Below are positions 31,382 to 38,586 of a DNA stretch of 44,680 bases, piece by piece (positions within the stretch are counted from its first letter, which is position 1; every line of letters begins with the position of its first letter). This DNA is from a virus. The position numbers were made by a program, and so were the translations under genes. The stretch spans positions 1-44,680 of the IMG/VR virus record IMGVR_UViG_3300007735_000740; one strand, given 5' to 3'. The notes below the pieces were generated by a model that saw nothing but the letters and a program-made list of their open reading frames with translations, was not told where the DNA came from and did not search any database.

Positions 31382-33579
31382 TAAGCGACTAGTTCGATGA
31401 ACTCACCAAGAACTTTTTTGTTCATTTTTTTGGACTTAAGTGATTTTACAAATGCTGTTTTGATTTGTGCTTTAGAAGCATCATCAGCAACTTCAAACTC
31501 AGAATCTTGAGAAAGTGCTGAAGATGAAAGTCCAAAATAAGCATCATAACCAGAGTTGGTAATGTTAAAACTTTTCAGTTTCTTCCAATCATTTTGGATT
31601 TTTTGATACTGTTTATCACTTTCATTATGATAAAGATTGATAAAGCGATTTGCATTACGCCCCTCAAGAACACGAATACCAATGAAGTTTACGGTTGGAA
31701 ACTTATCTTTAAGATTACGAAGAAGAGTATCAGTGTAATGATGATACCCATAATCAAACTTATACGTGGTTCCAAGTTTCCTGTCTCGAAGAAAAGTGTT
31801 ATGTGGACTTACACCACGAACTCCAATATAAGGTTCTTTATCCCAAGCACGTTTTACTTCTATATGATAAGGAAGGTGGTTTGCTTCTCCATCAGTTAGA
31901 ACCACACACTGAACTTTTTGCAATTTATTTTCTTTTTGAAATTTAGGAAGAATTTGATGTAGTGCAACCAAAGATTCATTCAAAGGAGTTCCAGAAAGAC
32001 AAAGGCGATTTGGATGTGTATATTTTGCATAATATGCATCAGAGAAGCAAACTGCAATTCTCCAAATATTCAACATTTGATGTTCCAATTCTTTACCATT
32101 TACTTTACTGGTGAAGAGATTCATCAATGCAAAATCAGGTTCAATAGAAACAAGTCCTTCTTTCTTCTCATAGTGTGGAGAAGGAAGACTTGCTTGATTG
32201 TATGAAGGACGCAACCACTCATTTGTAAAAGCATAAACTTCAAAAGGAATTGCAACTTTCTTACAAAACCAAATCAAATTGAAGAGTTGCTTAAGAGTAT
32301 CAAGCAGAACGTGTTGCATAGAACCACTCCAATCCAGAATAAAAATCAAACCATGATTTTTACCATCAGGAATTACAGTGACTTTTTTAAACAAATCCTC
32401 ATTGAACTTATAAGTGTGAAGACGAGCAGTATCAAGAACACCCGTGCGAGCAGTGGATGCACGAGCATAACTATCTGCTGCTTTACGGCACTCAAATTCT
32501 TTTACCAGATAGTTCACTTCTTTTTGTGCAGATGCTTTGAACTTTTTAAATTCAATATCTGAAGTAGAAAACATATAATTTTTTATTTCTTCCAAAGAAG
32601 TTTTCTCACGATTTTCTTTAGCAAATTCATAGGAACGATTTACTTGTTCTACAAAAGATTCATCAATTACTTGATGAACTTCTGAGTTTTTGCCAATTAC
32701 ACTTTCAAGATTCAATTTAGGAATTTCAATATAGACATTATCATATCCACTTTCATTCACCAAATCTTTAATTTTTTCGCGCAGAGCATCATCGGTGCGA
32801 ACTTCGGGTTCACTATCTTGCTCTGATGAAAGATTTGTTTGATCACCATGAGCAGTTCCACCATAACTACCAGACTCTTCTGGTTGTGTTTGATTAGATT
32901 CTCCTTCTCCAGATTCTTCAGGTTCTGATTGTTCTACTTGTTCACCAGAAGCAGAACCTTGTTGATTATCGTGAGAATCAAAATCAACAACTTTTTGTTC
33001 TTGCTCTTTTTCTTTTTTGCAATATTGATATAGTTCTTCTGCAGCAATCAATACATCATCAAAAGTTTCACATTCGGAAATGTGATTAATAATTACTTTT
33101 TCTTCTACCGTAAAATCAATAGGCAAAAAATTACCAACTTTAAAATAAAGGTTGGTGCGGTCAGCAAGATTAAAAGCAGAAATATCTTCATCCTCCAACT
33201 GAAAGAAGTCTTCATCATTCAACTCTCTGTAACCATTATAAAAAGTTTTAGCAAGTCCACCATATTTACGCTTCATCAGTTTTTCAACACGAGCATCCTC
33301 AACCACATTTACAAACTGCTGTGGAATTTTATGCTCCACCATCCAATCTTCATCTGGCGTAAAGAGAGCATGTCCGACTTCATGTCCAACCAACAAGTCA
33401 TAAACAATATTACTCGCCTTTTCCCATAGGGGAAGAGTTAGAACGCGAGTGTGAACATTAAAGCAAGCAGTTGTAACTTTTTTATGTTCTACTACCAAGT
33501 CTTCAGTAGCAAGCAGACGAGCAAGTTGAGATTTGATTTCGTGATTGACTGCCATTGGTTTTGTTTCGTATAACATCAT
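31381..33579 (-). CDS. CobT-like protein: HExxH metalloprotease plus VWA domain
   Basis: The 732-residue protein starts with a zincin-like domain (LLVGHEVGHALF, HEVGH at about residues 66-70, with NVVEDARVEKLM following as in phage peptidases). A disordered Gln/Glu/Ser-rich linker (about 205-280) follows. The C-terminal von Willebrand A domain has the MIDAS motif FILDWSGSM (about residue 410), a Thr (LSGTPLNES) and CVVLTDGEAN. The CobS-like ATPase downstream would be its partner. Its Shine-Dalgarno (GGAGGTT) is buried in a hairpin at 33590-33610. Function in infection is unknown; cobalamin synthesis is only one possibility. Confidence 0.88.
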   Translation of the reverse strand: MMLYETKPMAVNHEIKSQLARLLATEDLVVEHKKVTTACFNVHTRVLTLPLWEKASNIVYDLLVGHEVGHALFTPDEDWMVEHKIPQQFVNVVEDARVEKLMKRKYGGLAKTFYNGYRELNDEDFFQLEDEDISAFNLADRTNLYFKVGNFLPIDFTVEEKVIINHISECETFDDVLIAAEELYQYCKKEKEQEQKVVDFDSHDNQQGSASGEQVEQSEPEESGEGESNQTQPEESGSYGGTAHGDQTNLSSEQDSEPEVRTDDALREKIKDLVNESGYDNVYIEIPKLNLESVIGKNSEVHQVIDESFVEQVNRSYEFAKENREKTSLEEIKNYMFSTSDIEFKKFKASAQKEVNYLVKEFECRKAADSYARASTARTGVLDTARLHTYKFNEDLFKKVTVIPDGKNHGLIFILDWSGSMQHVLLDTLKQLFNLIWFCKKVAIPFEVYAFTNEWLRPSYNQASLPSPHYEKKEGLVSIEPDFALMNLFTSKVNGKELEHQMLNIWRIAVCFSDAYYAKYTHPNRLCLSGTPLNESLVALHQILPKFQKENKLQKVQCVVLTDGEANHLPYHIEVKRAWDKEPYIGVRGVSPHNTFLRDRKLGTTYKFDYGYHHYTDTLLRNLKDKFPTVNFIGIRVLEGRNANRFINLYHNESDKQYQKIQNDWKKLKSFNITNSGYDAYFGLSSSALSQDSEFEVADDASKAQIKTAFVKSLKSKKMNKKVLGEFIELVA

Positions 33580-33736
33580 AATACAACGAAACCTCCTGGT
33601 TAGGGAGGTTCATGTGACGCTTTTTAAACTGTGCCAGTCGTTTCTTTGCTTGACGAATGGCTTGGGGTTTTTTCTTCCCCTTGTCGGGACGGCGCGACGG
33701 GTGGCGCCCACTCTCCCAAATCTTGTGGTGTGCCAT
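33503..33736 (-). CDS. alternative overlapping ORF (77 aa), doubtful
   Basis: An ATG frame (MAHHKIWESGRHPSRRPDKG) runs through the GC-rich patch and 77 nt into the CobT-like gene in another frame. The first 45 residues are very basic (AKKRLAQFKKRHMN), but the tail reads like out-of-frame translation. It may be a small basic protein or a shadow of the GTG gene at 33806. Confidence 0.3.
   Translation of the reverse strand: MAHHKIWESGRHPSRRPDKGKKKPQAIRQAKKRLAQFKKRHMNLPNQEVSLYYDVIRNKTNGSQSRNQISTCSSACY
33590..33610 (-). promoter_or_regulatory. hairpin covering the CobT-like Shine-Dalgarno
   Basis: AACCTCC (33610-33604) pairs perfectly with GGAGGTT (33596-33590). The second arm is the Shine-Dalgarno 10-12 nt from the ATG pair at 33579-33574. 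Translation should be limited unless the hairpin is opened or absent. Confidence 0.5.
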
Positions 33737-33806
33737 AAATCCAACGATCTAACTTCTCTAACATTCTATCTATAAACTCATCAATCCTATCTCGTTCATG
33801 TGCCAC
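33624..33806 (-). CDS. small hypothetical protein (60 aa)
   Basis: A GTG at 33806 lies immediately after the gp46 stop, with AGGATGG 8 nt upstream. The product begins with an amphipathic acidic helix (RIDEFIDRMLEKLDRWIYG) and ends in a Pro/Ser/Thr-rich tail. Start signal and codon choice support it. The second half crosses an unusually GC-rich patch and overlaps another open frame. Confidence 0.5.
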   Translation of the reverse strand: MAHERDRIDEFIDRMLEKLDRWIYGTPQDLGEWAPPVAPSRQGEEKTPSHSSSKETTGTV

Positions 33807-35519
33807 TTATGAAACCATCCTACTAAAACCTTTAATTTTTTCAAATTTTATAACACTCTCAAATTTGTCCTCAAGTCCAGTCTTGTGAGAGATGACAAAA
33901 ATGTTTGCATCTTTAATCACATAACGAATAATTTTGAGAAACTCTTCGGTTCCAAATCCATCAAGGGAACTATCAAAAACTTCATCCATAATTAAAAGAT
34001 TTGTATTAACTGAGTTTTTCATTCTTGCAACTTCTCTCCAAGTAAAAAGTAATGATAAATCAATTCTCATTTTTTCTCCTTCACTGAAAGAAGCATAAGA
34101 AAAATCTTCATGAATTGGTGACTGGACAGTTTCATTAAATTCTTCATCAAGAGTGAAGTTAATATAAAAGTCCATCATTTGCAAATAACGATTGACTTGT
34201 TGATTAATCAACGGTAGATACTTCTTGATGATTTTGGATTTTACTCCACCGTCTTTAAGTAAACCATATGCAAAATCGTAATAACTGATTGAGTCTTTTT
34301 TAGTCGCAAGTTCTTCGTATGTGATTTTTAAGTTTTTATTGAAAGATTCTAACTTCTCATGTTCTGAATTTTTGTTTGCAAGGTTCTCAGTAAGAACTTG
34401 AATTTCATTCTCAAGATTTCGAATCTGTTTTTGCAATCCATTAATCTTAATATTATTTTGAGAAATGCAATTAGTTAATTTTGAGATATCTTTTGATAGA
34501 GAGGTAAATTGACGCTCTCTTTCTTCTTCCTCTTTAATTGCTTCTTCCAATTCCTTATAACCAGATTGCAGTTCTTTAGCTTTAAACTGAGCATCTGCAA
34601 TTCTATTTAATCGAAACTCTTCTTCAATCGACTGAGTGCATGTGGGACATACCGTATTTTCTGTAAAAAACTTATGCTCTTTAGTAATTGTCGATACTTT
34701 CTGAGAAATTTTACCCTTCAGATTTCCAAGTTTACGAAGTTTTTCTGCATATCCAATCAATTGATCTTGTTCTCTAATATATTCACGAAGAGGTTCCTCC
34801 ATAGAAGAATTCTCTTCAATATGATTACCAATTTCCTCATTTAAATTGGCAATTTTCTTTTTGTTGGCATTAATATTAGCATTACCACGATTTTCAAGTT
34901 CCTCAATAAATTCTTTTTGCATCTTGACTTTATCAAGAAGAGATTCTTTTTTAAGTTCTAAAACTTTAATATCTTCTTTAGACTGACGAATCTTTTCTTT
35001 AATAACAAGATTCATTGAGGAAAAGATTTTGATATCAAGAAGATCTTCAATGACTTCTCTACGGTGAGCAGCAGAAAGTTGCATAAAAGGAACAAAGGTG
35101 CTACTACCCAAAATAACAATTTGAGTAAAAGACTTATAGTTCATTTTGAGAACATTTTGCTCTAACCATTTTTGTTGATCTAAAGCAGCAGATGATTGAT
35201 CGAGAACTTTACCATCTCGCTCAATCTCAAAAATAGCAGGTTTAATTCCGCGAACAACTTTCCACTCAGTAGATCCAATAGAAAACTCAACTTCAACTCT
35301 ACAATCCTTTTCATTTACAGTATTAATAAGTTGAGGTTTATTAATCTTACGGAATGGTTTGCCAAACAAAGAGAAGGTCAATGCATCCAAAACAGTGCTT
35401 TTTCCAGCACCATTTGTACCAATAATCAAATTAGTCGTATTCTTCGTAAAATCAAGTTCAGTTTCGTGTTGTCCTGTAGAAAGAAAGTTCTTCCAACGAA
35501 TCTTTTTAAATAAAATCAT
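33807..35519 (-). CDS. 46: recombination endonuclease subunit (T4 gp46, Rad50/SbcC-like)
   Basis: This ABC-type ATPase works with gp47 to resect DNA ends for recombination-dependent replication and host DNA breakdown. Walker A GTNGAGKST is at residues 34-42, followed by a Q-loop region (SFTQIVILGSS). Long coiled coils flank the zinc hook CPTC (residues 291-294). Near the end come signature SFSEGEKMRIDLSLLF, Walker B LLIMDEVFDSSLD and the switch His (FVISHK). Length 570, T4 560. Confidence 0.96.
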   Translation of the reverse strand: MILFKKIRWKNFLSTGQHETELDFTKNTTNLIIGTNGAGKSTVLDALTFSLFGKPFRKINKPQLINTVNEKDCRVEVEFSIGSTEWKVVRGIKPAIFEIERDGKVLDQSSAALDQQKWLEQNVLKMNYKSFTQIVILGSSTFVPFMQLSAAHRREVIEDLLDIKIFSSMNLVIKEKIRQSKEDIKVLELKKESLLDKVKMQKEFIEELENRGNANINANKKKIANLNEEIGNHIEENSSMEEPLREYIREQDQLIGYAEKLRKLGNLKGKISQKVSTITKEHKFFTENTVCPTCTQSIEEEFRLNRIADAQFKAKELQSGYKELEEAIKEEEERERQFTSLSKDISKLTNCISQNNIKINGLQKQIRNLENEIQVLTENLANKNSEHEKLESFNKNLKITYEELATKKDSISYYDFAYGLLKDGGVKSKIIKKYLPLINQQVNRYLQMMDFYINFTLDEEFNETVQSPIHEDFSYASFSEGEKMRIDLSLLFTWREVARMKNSVNTNLLIMDEVFDSSLDGFGTEEFLKIIRYVIKDANIFVISHKTGLEDKFESVIKFEKIKGFSRMVS

Positions 35520-35775
35520 GATCAGTAGGAGGAATTACAATGTCATCTGGAGTAATAATTGTATATTGATATCTGTGCATTTCACAAGTCTTTAGCATTA
35601 CTTTGTCTTCAATTTCAATGACATGCATTTCTGGGTATCCATCTTCTTCTAACATCATAGCATATCTTACGGCATCATCTTCTTCTTCAAAAAGATAAAG
35701 AATTTGATCCCCATCATCATCAGTAACTGAATATGCTCCTTCTTTTTCTTTTCCGTTAATGGTTAAAATAAACAT
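35506..35775 (-). CDS. DUF3110-like protein
   Basis: The 89-residue protein shows GDQILYLFEEEDDAVRYAMMLEEDGYPEMHVIEIE, close to the FEEEDDATRFA pattern of DUF3110, a small domain of cyanobacteria and plastids. That points to acquisition from a cyanobacterial host. It overlaps gp46 by 14 nt and sits 1 nt after gp47, so all three should be cotranslated. Function unknown. Confidence 0.75.
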   Translation of the reverse strand: MFILTINGKEKEGAYSVTDDDGDQILYLFEEEDDAVRYAMMLEEDGYPEMHVIEIEDKVMLKTCEMHRYQYTIITPDDIVIPPTDHDFI

Positions 35776-35776
35776 T

Positions 35777-36811
35777 TTAAACTAATTCACAAGCTTCTTG
35801 ATAAACCTCCTGCAACAATTTTTGAACGATTGTTTTATCAAGATTTACTTCTGCCTCCTCAATATATCTATTCAAAATAGACATTGTATCCTCAGAATCA
35901 AATGCTTCAAAATCTTCAGACTCTTGAATTTGAAAGTTTTCAACAATTTTAAGTTCTGATACATTTACAGAATAAAGTTTATCAATAAACTTTTCAAATT
36001 GTTTGACATCTGATTTTTTACGAACTATTACTTTTACAATTTTATTCTCATATTCAGATGCATCGAACATTTGATAAGGAGTGTCCTCATAGTAAATGTT
36101 ATAGAACAATCTATAAGGATTATTAATTGGTGTATGCTCTAAGGTTTCAGTATCAAAGATAGTAAAACCACGAGGATCATTTACATCATTCCAAAACATC
36201 TCATAAGGATTGCCCAAATAGAAGATAGTTCCATTATCAGAACGAGTATGGTAATGACCAGAAAATACCTTTGTGAAGTTCTTAAAAATATCTGCTTCCA
36301 ATCCATGTTCCATCACTATAGAACGATTTACACGAAATCCTTGAAGTTCAAGATGTCCCATTGCAATCTTACATTTAGTTTTTTTAATCAACTTAAGTGA
36401 TTGCTCTTCATTTTCCATACAAATCCAAGGAAGTAAAAGCACATTCAAATTGCCAACTTTAATTTCAGTTGGAGATGAATAAGTTTGAATGTTTGGATAA
36501 TCCTTTAGCAGAAGTTGTGGTGAGTTTATTTTAGTGGAATTGCGAAGAAAAATATCATGGTTTCCTACAATCATATGAACATTATATTTTAAAAGTGGAT
36601 CTAAAACCACTTTACGTGTCCAATCTAATCCCCAAAAATCAATACTTTTACGATTATCAAAAGCATCCCCCATATGAATAACTGTTGTAATCCCATACTG
36701 TTCCAGCGTTGGGAAGAACACATTTTTATAAAAGAGTTCAAAATAATCGTGAAATAATCTTGAAGATTTTCTTGCCGACCAATGAGTGTCTGTAATAATA
36801 GCAACTTTCAT
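35777..36811 (-). CDS. 47: recombination nuclease subunit (T4 gp47, Mre11/SbcD-like)
   Basis: This calcineurin-type phosphoesterase partners with gp46. All metal motifs appear in order: TDTHW (D8, H10), HMGDAFDNR, VGNHDIF, MGHLEL and FSGHYHTR. Length 344 matches T4 gp47 (339). A homing nuclease gene ends 3 nt upstream of its start. Confidence 0.96.
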   Translation of the reverse strand: MKVAIITDTHWSARKSSRLFHDYFELFYKNVFFPTLEQYGITTVIHMGDAFDNRKSIDFWGLDWTRKVVLDPLLKYNVHMIVGNHDIFLRNSTKINSPQLLLKDYPNIQTYSSPTEIKVGNLNVLLLPWICMENEEQSLKLIKKTKCKIAMGHLELQGFRVNRSIVMEHGLEADIFKNFTKVFSGHYHTRSDNGTIFYLGNPYEMFWNDVNDPRGFTIFDTETLEHTPINNPYRLFYNIYYEDTPYQMFDASEYENKIVKVIVRKKSDVKQFEKFIDKLYSVNVSELKIVENFQIQESEDFEAFDSEDTMSILNRYIEEAEVNLDKTIVQKLLQEVYQEACELV

Positions 36812-36814
36812 AAT

Positions 36815-37549
36815 TTAATTTATATAATACCAATCTTGATACCTTTCTAATCTACACCTGCGTCTTATATTAACAGGATCTATTCCGATTACTTTACTTG
36901 CCTCAATAGCACTCTCATATATTATACCACAACAAAAAACTTTTTGGGTAGTCCTTGGTTTTCTTTTAGCATTTTTTATATTTGTTATCCATTTCTCTGA
37001 CTTATTTTTTAGTCTTAATTTGTTTTCCTCCCGCGCTTTTAACATTTTGTCGGTTGGATTTTTCCACTTTTCTTTTAATTCTTTAGACTTTACTTTTTTA
37101 TTTTCCTCACTTAATTTTTTTCTTCTTTCTATAGATTTTTCAGTATTTTTATCCCAATAGTTTTTAGTAATTTGTCTTATTTTTTCTTTTGTTTCTTCAG
37201 TTCTTGGAACCGACACCCATCCAGTTGTAGCAATAGACTTATTAAAGTATTCTTCACTATTTTTAACATCTAATTTTAATTGATACTTTTTTTCCTCCTC
37301 AACTAATTCAATCGGAGTTATTTCATTATATTGAATAATTGTTTCAAAAAGAAAATCATTTTTATTTTCTTTTATTTTTTTCTTCCACCACTCACTAATA
37401 ATAAATTCTTCAGTATACCAATCTTTTTGTTTGGATGAAGGAGACCCCCAATAGTTTTCATTATAATCATATTTTGATCCAACATAATAATAAGGAGGAG
37501 TTTGATTTTTTAAATGAGGTAGATAAGTTATTTTATAAATTATATTCAT
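36815..37549 (-). CDS. GIY-YIG homing endonuclease (Seg-like)
   Basis: The 244-residue protein has IIYKITYLP as GIY, YYYVGSKYDYNE as YIG, then NYWGSP, and a Glu in ELVEEEKKYQ as the catalytic acid. Next comes a Lys/Glu-rich NUMOD3-like region (RTEETKEKIRQI, WKNPTDKMLKAREENK), and a C-terminal NUMOD1-like helix-turn-helix ESAIEASKVIGIDPVNIRR. This is typical of free-standing Seg nucleases. It lies between gp55 and gp47 with its own TATAAATA box. Confidence 0.9.
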   Translation of the reverse strand: MNIIYKITYLPHLKNQTPPYYYVGSKYDYNENYWGSPSSKQKDWYTEEFIISEWWKKKIKENKNDFLFETIIQYNEITPIELVEEEKKYQLKLDVKNSEEYFNKSIATTGWVSVPRTEETKEKIRQITKNYWDKNTEKSIERRKKLSEENKKVKSKELKEKWKNPTDKMLKAREENKLRLKNKSEKWITNIKNAKRKPRTTQKVFCCGIIYESAIEASKVIGIDPVNIRRRCRLERYQDWYYIN

Positions 37550-37574
37550 TTATTATTAGTTATTACCATGATAC

Positions 37575-37582
37575 TATTTATA
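37575..37582 (-). promoter_or_regulatory. late promoter TATAAATA (GIY-YIG gene)
   Basis: Exact consensus, 26 nt before the ATG at 37549 and 8 nt past the gp55 stop. Confidence 0.65.
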
Positions 37583-37589
37583 AAAACAC

Positions 37590-38087
37590 TCAATACCTTA
37601 GCTTACTGTGAACTCCGTCTTTGATACTATTATAATCGGAATAGTTTCCACCGTCAATAGTGTTGTCATCCGTAAACACTTCACTAAACCCAGACTTCTC
37701 AAGAATTTTATTTTTGATTTCTAACTGACGTTTCTCTCTTTGAATGCGACGAAGAAAGGCATAGTGAATAATTTGCGTAAAGTATGCAAAGGGATTTTGA
37801 GACTTCTCTGGATTGAAATTATGAATGTACTGTACACAGTTTTCAATACCGTCAGAAATCATATCTTCCTTGAACATATAGTTCACGAAGTTTGGTTTGA
37901 ACGATAGGTGATTCGCAATCTTCAGGAAACACTCTCCAATGTAGCGAGGAATGGGGGGTTTTGGTTTTCCTTGAATCTCTGCGATTTCCTTGTCTTCACG
38001 GTATTTGATGAGAGCAGCAAGAAACTCTTTGTTATTGACATAATGCTCTGACCTCTTTCTTTTGGCCATAACTGCTGTAGTTATCAT
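37590..38087 (-). CDS. 55: late transcription sigma factor (T4 gp55-like)
   Basis: A small divergent sigma factor directing host RNA polymerase to TATAAATA boxes with gp45 help. HYVNNKEFLAALIKY and KEDMISDGIENCVQYIHNFNPEKSQNPFAYFTQIIHYAFLRRIQREKR match T4 gp55 closely, including the region 2-like core. Starts at 38087 or 38069 are both possible. Its early promoter (38113-38141) is excellent, as expected for a regulator made before late genes. Confidence 0.95.
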   Translation of the reverse strand: MITTAVMAKRKRSEHYVNNKEFLAALIKYREDKEIAEIQGKPKPPIPRYIGECFLKIANHLSFKPNFVNYMFKEDMISDGIENCVQYIHNFNPEKSQNPFAYFTQIIHYAFLRRIQREKRQLEIKNKILEKSGFSEVFTDDNTIDGGNYSDYNSIKDGVHSKLRY

Positions 38088-38112
38088 AAGTTTTCATCAT
38101 TATTATGTATAG

Positions 38113-38141
38113 ATTATACCACTTTAGTAAATGCTTGACAA
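38113..38141 (-). promoter_or_regulatory. sigma70 promoter for gp55
   Basis: TTGTCA (38141-38136), 17-bp spacer, TATAAT (38118-38113). Predicted start near 38106, about 19 nt before the first ATG. Its -35 overlaps the -35 of an opposing promoter. Confidence 0.8.
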
Positions 38142-38163
38142 GGTATTCAAAACTTTGTATAAT
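38135..38163 (+). promoter_or_regulatory. perfect consensus sigma70 promoter on the plus strand
   Basis: TTGACA (38135-38140), exactly 17 bp, TATAAT (38158-38163). The predicted start is near 38170, reading antisense into the Sm-like gene and UvsW. No plus-strand gene follows. Confidence 0.7.
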
Positions 38164-38190
38164 AACCTTTGTCGAGGTTGATAAGTTGTA

Positions 38191-38586
38191 TTAGCTACTT
38201 TTATAAAGCTTCTCTAAGATCTCTTTAGCATCATTGACATTAGCAATATATCCCATTCTACGATTTGGTTTAGATTGATTTCTTTTTTCTTTATAAGACT
38301 GACGAACATAAGATTGATACATCATAATCATTTCAATATCAGAAGATTCTGAAAGGGTCAATACATCTTGTAAATTAATAATAAACATATCTTCTGTAGT
38401 TGTTTTTAACCATGGTTCAAACTTATATCCAACTACACCTATCCTACTTTTAATTTCAGATATTATAATTGGATTAGAAATAATAAGCATGGTTCTGTCT
38501 TCTTCTTCTGAAGCAGCAACTTTAGCAAATATTTCTTCACCTGATTTTAATTTAACTGTAGCGTAAAAATCTTCTTCAATTCCCAT
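38191..38586 (-). CDS. Sm-like protein (cyanophage type)
   Basis: FYATVKLKSGEEIFAKVAAS followed by MLIISNPIIIS, KFEPWLKTTTEDMFIINLQDVLTLSE is the five-strand Sm-like pattern: SGE turn, NP, PW, then the IxxxxVLTL strand. It is followed by a helical and basic tail (YKEKRNQSKPNRR). The protein shares these features with the one at 22472-22852. It overlaps the UvsW end by 11 nt. RNA binding is inferred from fold only. Confidence 0.7.
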   Translation of the reverse strand: MGIEEDFYATVKLKSGEEIFAKVAASEEEDRTMLIISNPIIISEIKSRIGVVGYKFEPWLKTTTEDMFIINLQDVLTLSESSDIEMIMMYQSYVRQSYKEKRNQSKPNRRMGYIANVNDAKEILEKLYKSS

